A DNA stretch of 64,000 nucleotides from assembly GCA_907165135.1 (NCBI GenBank), contig OU015567.1:15691001-15755000 (forward strand), given 5' to 3'. This document shows, piece after piece, positions 45,235 to 58,319 of this stretch (positions within the stretch are counted from its first letter, which is position 1; every line of letters starts with the position of its first letter). The notes under the pieces were generated by a model, which did not search any database, was not told where the DNA came from, and saw only the letters and a program-made list of their open reading frames with translations. Both the position numbers and the translations under genes were made by a program. Source of the DNA: Oikopleura dioica (Eukaryota; Chordata; Appendicularia; Copelata; Oikopleuridae).

Positions 45235-46283
45235 ACCGAGTCAATTTGTTATGTAATAGCTCTGCTGCGGAGGACCTCCGCCTGCTGGAAGACCTGATCC
45301 TGGGAGAGCTCAAAAGTCTAGAAAAGACTTTTTCGACTCCGGAAAAGAAATACCGAAATCTGTTTTGAAGAAATACTTTCATGTATAATAATTTTGAAAT
45401 TTAAATGATATTACCACGTGGCTCTCGGAGGACCTTTCTGGAGGACACAGTAAGCTGGAAGAAATATCTGGTGGAAGAGACCAAACATTGATGTTATTTT
45501 ATTTGACCTTTTTTGGTCATGTGATTTTGGAGGACCCCTTCTTTTGGAGGACTTATTCTTCTGGAAGACCAATACTCTTACTGGAAGAATTTTTAAAAAT
45601 ATTTTTGAAAATTTTGTCGCAATTTTTTAAATAAAAAGTCTATTTTCGCCTTCTTATCTATCCCCACTTGACACCTTCGACGTCATATGATATGACTCAT
45701 ATCGTTATGATTATTCAATTTATTTAATTCATTTTAAATGTTCTTTTCATTTTGTGAAAAGTCTTCCAGGAAATCAGGTCTTCCACCCGGTAAATCCTCC
45801 AGCATTAGGGTCCTCCGAGGTCCTCCGAGATCACGTGGATAAAATGTTCATTGTATTATATAATCTTCTTAAAGAATTATAAAGAATAAATTATTTATTG
45901 GTCTTCCAGCAAAGTGGATCTTCCATTGGAGGAGTCCTCCGGAACAGAAGGGTCCTCCAAGGTCACGTGGTCAAAAAATGACCGAAAAATTCTAGATGTT
46001 AGACTTTATGCCAATGATTATTCGTCTTCCAGCAAAGAGGTCTTCCAGCAAAAAGGTCTTCCAGTAGAAAAAGTCCTCCAGGGGTCCTCCAAGATGTCAC
46101 GTGGTCGAAAAAGCCTAATTGATAAGAGTTATCATAGGTTCAACCTTCGGTCTAAGTATTGTGGTCGGAGGACCTTTCTGTGAGAACCCAGTCAAACTCG
46201 CTCCGCCCACGCAATTCGTTTGGACAAAATTTGCATTGTAAAATGTCCAAACGATTTGACAGCCTAGGGGGTCGGTCAGTCAG
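45228..46283. mobile_element. Word-array element (GTCCTCC / GTCTTCCAG / CACGTGG)
   Basis: Bounded by inverted CTGACTGACCGA (45228-45239) and TCGGTCAGTCAG (46272-46283). The left half carries GGAGGAC and CTGGAAGAC; the right half carries GTCCTCC and GTCTTCCAG in the opposite orientation, with CACGTGG at both array ends (45416 and 46099). The array is therefore inverted about the centre. The middle is AT-rich. No target duplication was found, so the end points are tentative. Apparent ORFs through the arrays are probably by-products of the repeats. Confidence 0.6.
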
Positions 46284-46365
46284 GAATGATAATCGCGGTA
46301 ATGATCTCTTTTCATCGGAAACAGTCGTTATTTTGAGTATTTCTCAAGAATTAACCGTATGTTTC

Positions 46366-46751
46366 TAGTTGGAATCAACGAATCAATGTCCCTGCCGCTT
46401 CGTCTATCAGACATGCTCATGTACCGATTCATCCTGGAAAACTGCGACGAAAGCGAATTCGACTTTCTCGAACGAATGAAAGTCTTCTCTCCCGTCAAAA
46501 AGCGCGTCAGAATCGATGGCGAACTCGAATTAACCCAACTTTTCAACGCGAGCTGGACAGCTCCGATGAGAAAACCGCTAGATTTCTATTTGCACATGGT
46601 TCTCCGGCGAATCATTCACCGCCAAAGCCGGCAGAAGATGAAGGACCGGATCAGAAGAGAGAAGGGAACCGAGAAGAACGAAATCGACCCCCATTTGCTC
46701 AAAATCTTGAGAAAGCATTTAATGTCTGCCCAGGTTTCAACGAATACATGA
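46366..46751 (+). CDS. Terminal exon of a gene, unrecognised
   Basis: After TTTCTAG the frame reads VGINESMSLPLRLSDMLMYR, then SEFDFLERMKVFSPVKKRVR and SWTAPMRKPLDFYLHMVLRR, and a very basic tail (RRIIHRQSRQKMKDRIRRE), stopping at 46749-46751. Codon usage and length (about 127 codons without a stop) support a real exon. It may be the 3' end of the gene at 43562-45234, separated from it by the repeat element at 45228-46283, or a distinct gene whose 5' exons are not visible. Confidence 0.5.
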
Positions 46752-47815
46752 GTCCTTTCTCCTTTCTGACGAGTCAATCTTTGAGTGTCGTTTTGTTTAC
46801 GCACCGTTTGATTCTTGTTTTTCAAACACTTGCATATCGCACTTTTCACTTTTTCAAAAACATTGAAATTAGCAGTTTATCACTCAATACTTTGTTCGAG
46901 CCATAACTGTACAAATGACAGTCTTAATAACAGCTTGATCTGTTTTCACAAAATATTTTTGTCGTCTTATTTTTGTCATGTTTAAATGCAGTCAAAATAT
47001 TACTGGCTTACTGGAAGATTACTGTGCAAACTCAACAGCAGTGAAAGTTGAATAGGAATTAAAATTTTCTAAAAACATTAAGGGGGTAATCAACGTATAA
47101 GAGCTTTTTTGCACTGAAGTTTTCTTTGATTTTACCTTGTGACAACCTTATTCTAATATCCAACAGTAAAATATCAACCTTAAACTCCTTCCCTAAACAT
47201 CTTGAATCTGAGATTTATCGTCCTCTACCCCCTTAATTTAACAAAGAAAAAACAGTAACAGTTCCAATTTGCCCCTCAAACCAGCAATAGAAGCAATTTT
47301 CCATTGATAAGCTAAAATTCGTTACGGCTATCTTTGTGTTTATCCTCCAAAGTTCAAAGAGTTCTAAATAATTCCGCTGCTTCCGGGCTGCTCTATCCAG
47401 TAATCTCCCTGTAGCGTCGTACTACTATTTTGACTTTTGCTTTTCTCTTATTGTTCAAAACCAAAATTGTTGACGTTCCAACCAGAATCAGATAGAAACC
47501 AGAACCGCAGAAGATAAGGCCGAAGACAATTATCGAAAACTCAAAAAAAAAACGGATTGATAGGTTGTTTGCATTTTTAGCCAGCTCAGTTCATTTTGGC
47601 AGAAAAAATAAAAATATAAAAAAATGAGCAGTTTTGGCATTCTTGGGCTGATTGCGTTGTTAAATGGCCTGCAAATTATTTGCCAAACACGAGGTAACTT
47701 GCATTTCGCGCATTGTTCACCGCGTGGCGAATTTATATAGATTCGTAAATTGTCATGCGATTCGCTGAGCGGGCTTATTTTTACAGTTACGCGTGATAAC
47801 GATCGCTTTATGCTC
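46752..47815. other. Intergenic, no gene recognised
   Basis: Contains one GTGACAACCTTATTC / AAGGGGGTAAT pair around 47080-47230. Otherwise nothing is recognised. Confidence 0.35.
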
Positions 47816-47819
47816 GAAA

Positions 47820-48115
47820 TGGACCAATAAGAATAATATTTTTTATTGAATCTTCATTTCAGCCAATAAAAAGAGATTTTGCGAGCTTTGACGAATCAAA
47901 ATTCGCAAAAATCCAATAACTCATTTTTATTGGCCACTCGCCTAGCCAATCAGAAATCAATCTCCCGCCGAAATTTCTTTCTAGCCAATCAGAAGTGATT
48001 TTCTGGCTTTGACCAATCAAAGCTTTTAGAATTAAAACTCGAAATTGTTGATTGGTCGAGTTCAAAAATTGCAGTTTCTTATTGGCTAGCAAAAGAAATC
48101 TTCGAAAGTGGCAGT
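47820..48115. repeat. CCAATCAGAA-rich clustered inverted repeats
   Basis: CCAATAAGAATAA, GCCAATCAGAAATC, GCCAATCAGAAGTGATT, TTGATTGGTCGAG and CTTATTGGCTAGC occur within 300 bp in both orientations, forming several possible hairpins. The word also appears at 9960-10250, 21575-21725, 24685-24850, 26200 and 44978, so it marks a repeat family. Confidence 0.5.
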
Positions 48116-48519
48116 TTTTCTCGTCGATTTTTGAACTTTTTCATTACGAATTTATTTATTGTTTTAGGGTATAGGAGTATATTGCCAAAACGTCCAAAAC
48201 GACGTGTCATTTTTGCAAAAAGGTTCAATGTGGCGTAACATACATCTGCGACCAGCAATGGCTGGTTTTGAAGAACCGCGAGGAGTAGTTCCTTCGTTGG
48301 GAGTGATCACTCATCGACCGCAGATCATTTCAACTCAAATTTGTAATTCCTGTTTTTTGGCTAAATAGCTTTTTGGAGCAAATACAAGTTTTTTTTTCTA
48401 CTTTCAAGGACGTGGAATTCTTGTTAATTTACTAGTAGAATTTGGATTATAGTCGTAGCTAAATTTTTCGAATCGAAAAGACTTAAGTTGATTTGACCAA
48501 TTTAGCAATTAAGGGTTAA

Positions 48520-49302
48520 GGATATAGCCTTGAATATTGAACTTTCGTAGCGCCGAAACCTTGCTACGAATTCATTTGTTTTTCAAAGTATCCCTACCTA
48601 AAATCCATCGTAGATTTCGAAAATGTCCTTACTTTTAGTACTTTCTAGGGTGTTAGTACCTAAAAATCGACTTTTAAATCAAATAGACCGTCGTTTTCCG
48701 AAAATTTCCATTAAAAAGGTAAATCTGGATTGATGATATGAAAGATTGAAGCCTTCTCTCCAATCTAGCGGAGGATTTTGTAAAAATATTGAAAATTACG
48801 GCTTCTAGGAACTGGTTTTGATTGTACTTCGAAATGGAGAGTTGCGCGCGCAGCCAATGAGAGCGAGGGGAAAATCTCACTCAGCCATCGCTCACCCAAT
48901 TTTACACGAGAAATATTGTCGACAGCTTGGACGAAAGCGAACTGAGATTTTCCCCTCGCTCTCATTGGCTGCGCGCGCCACTCTCCATTTCGAAGTACAA
49001 TCAAAAACCAGTTCCTAGAAGCCGTAATTTTCAATATTTTTACAAAATCCTCCGCTAGATTGGAGAGAAGGCTTCAATCTTTCATATCATCAATCCAGAT
49101 TTACCTTTTAATGGAAATTTTCGGAGAACGACGGTCTATTTGATTTAAAAGTCGATTTTTAGGTACTAACACCCTAGAAAGTACTAAAAAGAAGGACATT
49201 TTCGAAATCTACGATGGATTTTAGGTAGGGATACTTTGAAAAACAAATGAATTCGTAGCAAGGTTTCGGCGCTACGAAAGTTCAATATTCAAGGCTATAT
49301 CC
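48520..49302. mobile_element. Foldback element, TTAA-flanked, copy 1
   Basis: A near-perfect palindrome about 783 bp long, beginning GGATATAGCCTTGAATATTG and ending with the complement. It is flanked by TTAA (48516-48519 and 49303-49306). The centre has GCGCGCGCAGCCAATGAGAG in both orientations around a short spacer. Copy 2 is at 53243-54028. TTAA fits a piggyBac-type target; the ends do not match a named family that I recognise. Confidence 0.85.
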
Positions 49303-49599
49303 TTAAGCGAATCGACTTGACTCAGAATTTCTTTTAGTCGAATGAGTTAAAGAATTAGTCAACAAAAAAATTTTTAGTCAAAAATATATTTCTAGCCGAC
49401 ATTTGATTTTGCGATTTTGAATATTTTGACCAAACTCGGATTTTTTGACTAAAATCTAAACAATTTTTTGACTAAAAATTTTGATTCTTATGGACTAAAA
49501 TTCAAGTTAATTTATTGTATCTTTTAGACGACTAAAGACTTACAAAGATTATCTACTTGACATTTTGGAAAAGCTTTCGGCTCAAAATTAAGAGAATTT

Positions 49600-49835
49600 T
49601 GATTTTCAGCTAGGATCCAAGAAGCAGGGATCTCAAGGACGTGGAAGGGAGTGTAGAAAAACCAAGGCTGAGGTCGGCATCTCTTCCCGAGCAAGAAGGA
49701 CCGCAAGAGCATGTGTGCCCAGGGACACACCGCCCAGACGTGGATTAAGGGGATTACACCAGAATCACGACCGAGTCTTGACATAATCAAGCACAATCCG
49801 CGCTGACCCCATGATTAAACGGACAACCCGGCAAG
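49600..49835. other. GC-rich island of unknown nature
   Basis: This block (GGACGTGGAAGGGAGTGTAG to GGACAACCCGGCAAG) is clearly richer in G+C than its surroundings and contains the hairpin GTGTGCCCAGGGACACAC. It is not a recognisable RNA gene or exon. It may be part of a LINE/SINE or a structured transcript, but nothing decides. Confidence 0.3.
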
Positions 49836-50716
49836 TTACTTGCTAATTTCGAAGTTCGAAGACCAAAATTATTGAAGCAATTTGGATTTTGGTCAAATTC
49901 AGAATCATGATTTTTTTTGTCTTTAAAGAATCTCTAGAATACCAAAATCATTAAAGAAAAAATTAATTTTCTCAGTCAACCAATCTAATTGCTGATCTTG
50001 AAAATTGGTCTCATCCAGATTGAGCAATCTTATTTCAAATAAGTTATTTGTCGAAAAAAGAGTGGTCGCCATTCTTATAAATTGGCCAATCAGATTTACG
50101 TATGGTAAATTTAGTTGAAATAAAGTCGAGTTTCGTAATAAAAAAAAAAATCCGTAAAAAAAAGCTGCACAGAAATAGACAAGACCGAAAAATGAGCTCT
50201 TCTCATATTTCTGGGTTAACTTTGTCATGTGAAAATGAACTTTTAATTCTTGCGCAACAACTGGTTTTTAGAAATTCAATCAAAAGAGGGAAACCCTCTT
50301 CTTTTGAATTTTCAAATGAGTTTTATTAAGCAAAGCAATATTAAAAAAGCAATGAAGAACGATGGGAACGGGAAAACTATACAGTGGTCAATGAAAAAAT
50401 TGTATTCGTCTTTCATCGATCCTAAGAAATGCTCTACATTTCGCAAAAACCACTGTCAATTTTTCTTTTACGTAAAATTCATCCATTCGATATTTCAATC
50501 TTTTTTAAATAACATGTGTGAGCATTCGTCATATTTGTTAATCCGATAGAAATCAATCGATTCGTCTGCAGCAACAATTAAACTGACTTATAGCGAGCTT
50601 ATATAGCGACTCATAGAATGTGTAGCGGTGATGAGATAGTAAAGAAAGCAATTATATTCTTCTATTTCTATCTGTAAGTAAAATTAATCAATAATCTGAA
50701 CCAAGTGTTTTCTTAG

Positions 50717-51204
50717 AATTTGTTTTATTGCCTCGATTATTGTTCGAGAATTCATCAAAATTGTTGAGTACGACTGGAAAAAAAGAACGCTTCAGGATTT
50801 TATCGTTGACAATCCAGTACTTTCAGAAGAGTCGATTATGGCCTTTGTCGCTTCAATTATTGCGCTTTTTATGCATAAATACTGTCGAGAAGATCAAATA
50901 ACAATTGACGAAACCGGAGATGCTCAAGGAACTGATTCGGATTGGATCGGAGGAGTTGTTTAAAAATATGCGATCTTATTCCAATAAAAATTCATTCGAA
51001 TACAAATCAGAAGTGTTTTTATTTGAAATATTTTCGAATAACGAGATTGTCGGTAATATTAGTATTTTAAATATTATAAATTTATTCGCAAAAAATAATG
51101 CAATCCACAAAAGTCGGTTGACTTTCTTCATCTGTATCGTCATCATCCTCATTGCTGCTTTTTGTAAATTGACGGCAAATCTTATTGAAGAAATACATGG
51201 TTGA
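50717..51204 (+). pseudogene. ORF remnant with C-terminal hydrophobic segment, frame-shifted
   Basis: The frame from about 50717 to 50961 (EFIKIVEYDWKKRTLQDFIV, MAFVASIIALFMHKYCRED) is replaced by another open frame from 50905 to 51204 (MLKELIRIGSEELFKNMRSY and the hydrophobic FFICIVIILIAAFCKL). The two overlap by about 55 nt. This looks like one ORF with a frameshift, or two exons. The function is unknown. A membrane segment near the C-terminus is likely. Confidence 0.35.
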
Positions 51205-51387
51205 TGATAATTAAACTTAAAATTAATTGTAAGCTTGCAAATTAGCCTCAAGAGCATCGACGGAAATTTGTAAATACTCATGCGGATGCGGAAATTGTTA
51301 AACTTATTTTATCCAAATCAGTTTTCGAAATAGAACCGCCTTAATAAAAAAGCCTAACCGAAATAGGCTATACAAAAAAGACCATGC

Positions 51388-51820
51388 TCATTCCCTAAAA
51401 TTTCTTGTGTTGCTTCCCTTTTTTCGATTATTACCTGTGTGTGCGACGAAATATACAATAATACGTATAATTTCATCGTAGATAAAGATTCCAGGTCCAC
51501 CATCCCAGATATATAGGTAAATCCAGAAAAATGTTAAGAAATTAGTTGTCCTTATAAGCCATTGAAGTGGAAATGTGAGGAATACACCAATTCGTTCTCT
51601 ATAATGAGGCAATGATATTGCCGTCCCCAATACCACGAAAAAGCAACAAACAACAGTCAGAAAAACCGGAAAAACTGAGAATGGCATCATCGGCAACATT
51701 TTCGAATTCGCTTACTTGAAAATCAAATTGATATGTCTGCGATCTCGATGATGCCATTCCCACGTCGTACATTAAAAAATATTCTTTGAGCATCCGGAAA
51801 TAATAAGGCATTCGGTCCAA
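51388..51820 (-). CDS. Possible small multi-pass membrane protein
   Basis: On the minus strand 51699-51388 reads MLPMMPFSVFPVFLTVVCCF, then FLTFPLQWLIRTTNFLTFFW and IYLYIWDGGPG, with two to three hydrophobic segments and a charged tail. An overlapping frame upstream (51820-51599) reads DRMPYYFRMLKEYFLMYDVG up to a GTAAGC that could be a donor. The pieces may be two exons, but the phase does not match simply. No family was recognised. Confidence 0.35.
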
Positions 51821-51997
51821 AAAACAAAGCCGCTTTTGCCAACAGCTCGTTTTTATCTTTTATTCTCGAATGATAGTTTGCGTGCTTCTTTATATGAGCT
51901 TTTCTGAATTCCCTTCTTGAATTTCATTGTTCACAATAGGCGCTTCTCTTCTCGTCTCTGTATCTTGTAGGAAGATTCTCCTACGAGCATAAAGTAC

Positions 51998-52115
51998 AGC
52001 CGGAGTCCAAAATAAGGGACACCAAGGGACTTTTTGACGAAAAATGCCGAGAATCTGCGCCTCAAAAAAATCTCATTTAAGGTACTTTTTCAGACGAGAC
52101 ATTTTTTTATTCAAT
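51998..52115. mobile_element. One-ended copy of the CAGCCGGAGTCC MITE
   Basis: Immediately after TA it matches the left end of 10401-10564 (CAGCCGGAGTCCAAAATAAG, GGGACACCAAG, ATCTGCGCC). The right end is missing or decayed. Confidence 0.65.
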
Positions 52116-52588
52116 CGACAGCAGATAAAGGAAATCAGTTGCTTGTTTTTTTAGATTTTTCGAGAAATGAAGTGATTTGTGATTGAGAATACTTTATCGC
52201 TTTAGAAAGACTTTCTTAATTCTGAATTTGACTGAAAGATAGGAAATTTTGCCCGCAAAGTTCAGCCCTGCATCTGATTCAAGTCGATAAGAGGGTTGAA
52301 AAATTAGTGTTTATGTAAAAAAGTTAAAACTGGAAGATGCGTGTCGCTTAATTCGCCTGTAATTACCCTGTAAATTCATAAGAAGCATGTTTGATAATCT
52401 CAAATCAGCATTTATGTAGCCATTACTTGTAATTACGATAAGTTTTACCAAAATCACATGTTGATTTTATCCCGTATCTTCTTTGCGAAGCAGAAAAACC
52501 GCGGTTTCAAGCATTTTTTTGAGGAAAAAAGTTCAAGTCTAAAGAAAAGAAAGAAAAAGAGGAAAGAAAACGGTGAGAGTTCTTCTAA

Positions 52589-52798
52589 ATGGAGCCGCAT
52601 TCAAAGTGCAGAGAAAAATTTTTGCGGCGTCTGGAGCGGAATCGCGCCAAGAATAAGGCCTTTAGATTTGGTCAGACTTTTATGGCAGGAATTCAAGAGC
52701 TCTTACAAAGAAAAACCTGCATTACAAAACATATTCGTCTTATTTCTTTAGATCTTCAGATCTTTCTGAACACTTTGATTGGTGATTTAAGACAGTGA
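52589..52798 (+). CDS. Small ORF with faint bHLH resemblance
   Basis: A 69-codon ORF: MEPHSKCREKFLRRLERNRA, then KNKAFRFGQTFMAGIQELL, a short polar link, and IRLISLDLQIFLNTLIGDL. The ERNRAKN basic stretch followed by two amphipathic helices resembles a basic helix-loop-helix layout, but the characteristic basic-region Glu/Arg spacing is only partial. It could be an exon of a longer gene or chance. Confidence 0.25.
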   Translation: MEPHSKCREKFLRRLERNRAKNKAFRFGQTFMAGIQELLQRKTCITKHIRLISLDLQIFLNTLIGDLRQ

Positions 52799-52975
52799 AA
52801 CCTTTATTTACAGTTCGAGTCAAAATTTTTAATAAGGGTGGGGAGTCCAACTGAGGACCTCATTATTGCCAATACTTCTGCGAGTTTTTCTTTGAAAATA
52901 AACATAGTGACACCCTTACTTTACTTGGTGATTTAAGGGAGTGATACCCTTATTTTAAGTTTGCGTCAAAGCTGT

Positions 52976-53092
52976 GCGTGACAACCTGTTTAAAAAACAT
53001 GAGTCGGAGTGAAAAACTTAAAATGTAGATTTCTTTTTATAATTTTGGCTTTTTTAAACCCTGACTTAGGTTTTCTACACAGGTTTTCACCC
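52976..53092. repeat. GAGTCAGG MITE, diverged copy
   Basis: ACAACCTGTTTAAAAAACAT and CCTGACTTAGGTTTTCTACA ends; the core is lost. Confidence 0.6.
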
Positions 53093-53242
53093 CCAATTTT
53101 GACTCGAACTTTGAATAAAGGTATCGCTCTCTAAAATCAACAAGTAAAATAAGGGTATCTCTATGTTAATTTTCAAAGAAAAATTTGCATAAAAATTGGC
53201 TATAATGACGTCCCCGCCCTTAATAAAATTGCCTGTTATTAA

Positions 53243-54028
53243 GGATATAGCCTTGAATATTGAACTTTCGTAGCGCCGAATCCCTGTTACGAATTCATTC
53301 ATTTTTCAAATTAACCCTACCTAAAATTCATCGTTGATTTCGAAAATGACCTTATTTGTAGTACTTTCTATGGTGTTTGTACCTAAAAATCGCCTTTAAA
53401 ATAAAACAGACCGTCGTTCTCTGAAAATTTCCATTAAAAAGGTAAATCTGGATTGATGATATGAAAGATTGAAGCCTTATCTCCAATCAAGCGGTGGATT
53501 TTGAAAAAATATTGAAGATTATGGCTTCTACTAACTGGTTTATGATTGTACTTCGAAATAGAGAGTGGCGCGCGCTGCCAATCAGAGCGAGGGGAGAATC
53601 TCAGTTAGATTTCGTCCTTGGCTGTCGACAAAATTTCTCGCGTAAAATAGGATGAGCGATGGCTGAGTGAGATTTTCCCCTCGCTCTCATTGGCTGCGCG
53701 CGCCACTCTCCTTTTCGAAGTACAATCAAAAACCAGTTCCTAGAAGCCGTAATCTTCAATATTTTTACAAAATCCACCGCTAGATTGGAGATAAGGCTTC
53801 AATCTTTCATATCATCAATCCAGATTTACCTTTTTAATGGAAATTTTCAGAGAACGACGGTCTGTTTTATTTTGAAGGCGATTTTTAGGTACAAACACCA
53901 TAGAAAGTACTAAAAATAAGGGTTTTTTCGAAATCTACGCTGCATTTTAGGTAGGGTTTCTTTGAAAAATGAATAAATTCGTAGCAGGGATTCGGCGCTA
54001 CGAAAGTTCAATATTCAAGGCTATATCC
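53243..54028. mobile_element. Foldback element, TTAA-flanked, copy 2
   Basis: Same palindrome as 48520-49302, diverged by scattered substitutions, with flanking TTAA at 53239-53242 and 54029-54032. Two independent insertions with the same ends support GGATATAGCC as the true terminus. Confidence 0.85.
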
Positions 54029-54032
54029 TTAA

Positions 54033-54737
54033 GCAAAAATCATCGTTGCACGTTTTAAGTTTCCTAAACGATTGAAAAATAAAATGACGGGTCTGGTCGG
54101 CCACAATCCTAAACAATGGAAAACGAGCTAAATGAATAGAATTACATCACTCGATTCCGGAAATGCTTGTTTTTCTTTTGAGGTTTTCTTTCTTAATTGA
54201 ACTTCAAATACAGTAATTTCAGCAAAAGAAGAAAAAGCGCTAGAATTCCGCTGCGCGAAGAATAAAAAAAAGGTGTCAGCTTTGGATTATTTTTTGTTTA
54301 TCATTTTCAGGGTACGCGGAGCATTCTTTTCAAAACAAGCTAATTGATAATTGCAAATGCTTGTTATCTGTAATTCTGTATTGAGTCCATTTCTAATGCG
54401 AGAACGCCACTTGCGAGTTGCGACATCATCTTATCTTAGAGTCAAAAAGCAGGAACTGGCTTTTTGAGGGATCGCCCAAGAAAACGTCAAATAAATCATC
54501 GAAATATTTCGACGCTTTTGCATTTCTCAAGACGAGCTAGAACGCTGCAAACTTTGATTTCGGAAGCGATAACGGGTTAAATCAACAAAAAAGCGCGAAA
54601 TTTACGAAAATCGCGGAGCAGAATTTGGCCGCTGATATTTGAAAAAAAGAGCGATACGGAAATCGTAAAAACCGGAAAGTATTTGCATCGGGTCATTTTT
54701 ACGGGCGTTTCGGAACCACGAAGTACTCAGAGCTACA
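54033..54737. other. Intergenic, no gene recognised
   Basis: Nothing supportable was seen between the TTAA foldback and the hAT element. Confidence 0.3.
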
Positions 54738-54745
54738 GTTAGTTC

Positions 54746-55612
54746 CAGGGTTCAAAATCACCTCACCTAAAGGTGCACCTTGTTCAATTCAGGTGAGGTG
54801 CAAATTGTCACCTCACCCACCTCACCTAAAATTATTCAGATTTAAGCTTTTTTAGGTGCACCTAAAAGGTGCACCTTTTTTGAAATCATCACCTCACCCA
54901 CCTCACCTAAAACTTTCGAGATTTGGGCCTTTTCTAAGTGCACCTAAAGGTGCACCTTTTTTGTAATCATCACCTCACCTCACCTCACCTAGGAATGTTT
55001 TGATTTTAGGTGCACCTTTTTCTCGGTGAGTGTTTTGCTGACAGTTTAAAATCCAAACTTGGCTGTTGATTTCGAATCCTTTGGTAATACCCGGCATTTT
55101 TTACTGGGCAACCCGCAGATATTTCAACGGGTTACTCGCGCGGAGAGCCTTTTCACGGGCTACCCGCGCTACTAGTTTTATCTTTTCCGCGGAGTAGCTC
55201 GCGATTACCCGCAACCCTTTTGCGAGTTGGTCAGACGAGACCCGGTTTGTACCGAACCGGGTGGCGCAGGGCGGCGCAAGGCGGCGCTATTCAGTACCCC
55301 CCAAAATCCGTGCCCGCACTTGATCAGTTATCACCTAAATTTCACCCACCTCACCTAAAAAACTTCAAAAATCCGTCTTTTAAGGTGCACCCTTTTTCAG
55401 ACTATCACCTCACCCACCTCACCTAAAATTTTTCAAAAATTGGCTTTTTTAGGTGCACCTAAAAGGTGCACCTTTTTCAAATCTATCACCTCACCCACCT
55501 CACCTAAAATTTTTGAGATTTGGGACTTTTTTAGGTGCACCTAAAGGTGCACCTTTTATGTAATCATCACCTCACCTCACCTCACCTAAAAACTAGGTGA
55601 TTTTGAACCCTG
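54746..55612. mobile_element. hAT-type non-autonomous element 3, 8-bp TSD, AGGTGCACCT arrays
   Basis: The ends CAGGGTTCAAAATCACCT and AGGTGATTTTGAACCCTG are perfect inverted repeats, flanked by GTTAGTTC on both sides (54738-54745 and 55613-55620). Both subterminal zones consist of CACCTCACC and the palindrome AGGTGCACCT repeated many times. The centre (55040-55320) is GC-richer with GGGCGGCGCAAGGCGGCGC. No transposase ORF is seen. It ends 28 bp before the start codon of kinase copy 4, so it must form part of that gene's promoter or 5' UTR. Confidence 0.92.
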
Positions 55613-55640
55613 GTTAGTTCTAGAGAACTTCGAATTTGCC

Positions 55641-57789
<2,149 letters not shown>

Positions 57790-57812
57790 CGATTCGAAAA
57801 TAATATTGTATA

Positions 57813-57947
57813 CAATGGTGTGTGGAGTTGCTGCACCCCTGACCCGCACTTTTTCTATTTTTTTCTTCTAGAAGTAGCAAAAGTGAGTGCTGCGTTTCTG
57901 CACCTTTTACCCGCAATCTAGGGGTGCAGCAACTCCACACACCACTG
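57813..57947. mobile_element. Mariner-like MITE directly after kinase copy 4
   Basis: 28-bp inverted ends with one mismatch (CAATGGTGTGTGGAGTTGCT versus complement of CAACTCCACACACCACTG), flanked by TA (57811-57812 and 57948-57949). It is 135 bp and starts 24 bp after the stop codon, so it lies in the 3' UTR or terminator region. Confidence 0.8.
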
Positions 57948-58319
57948 TATATTATGATTGAAAAATAAATCTGAATAAAAGCGAAAAAAATTGTTGTCAT
58001 ATACTCTCTTCCCAAAAAAATTGATACCTTAAAATTTTTATTCTTGCTTATATATAAAAAATCTCTCGAATAATGGTAATTACGCTTGAAACTCTTTGGC
58101 CGAGTATTTCAGTCTCAAAATGGAACTCTTGTGGCTCTCGGATGAGCCGGATGAACCGCCAACCGCAGGAGCTTACTATTCGCCAAAGTGCCGCTTTTTT
58201 GTTCAGAATCCGAGTTTATGAAGTAACCTCTCGCCACAGATTATACCCGCTCAAAACCCACCCTCTTTCCCGTTTTTATCCTGCCAATTTTTGACAAAGA
58301 AAACAGTTTGAAACCTGAC

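Noticed and set aside
45069-45368. 99-residue ORF ending in a leucine-rich helix (EDLRLLEDLILGEL)
   Set aside because: Its second half is the GGAGGAC/CTGGAAGAC array of the repeat element. The upstream exon phase supports a different frame that stops at 45234.
45914-46183. 89-residue ORF rich in Ser/Lys
   Set aside because: Generated by GTCTTCCAG/GTCCTCC repeats; no splice or start context.
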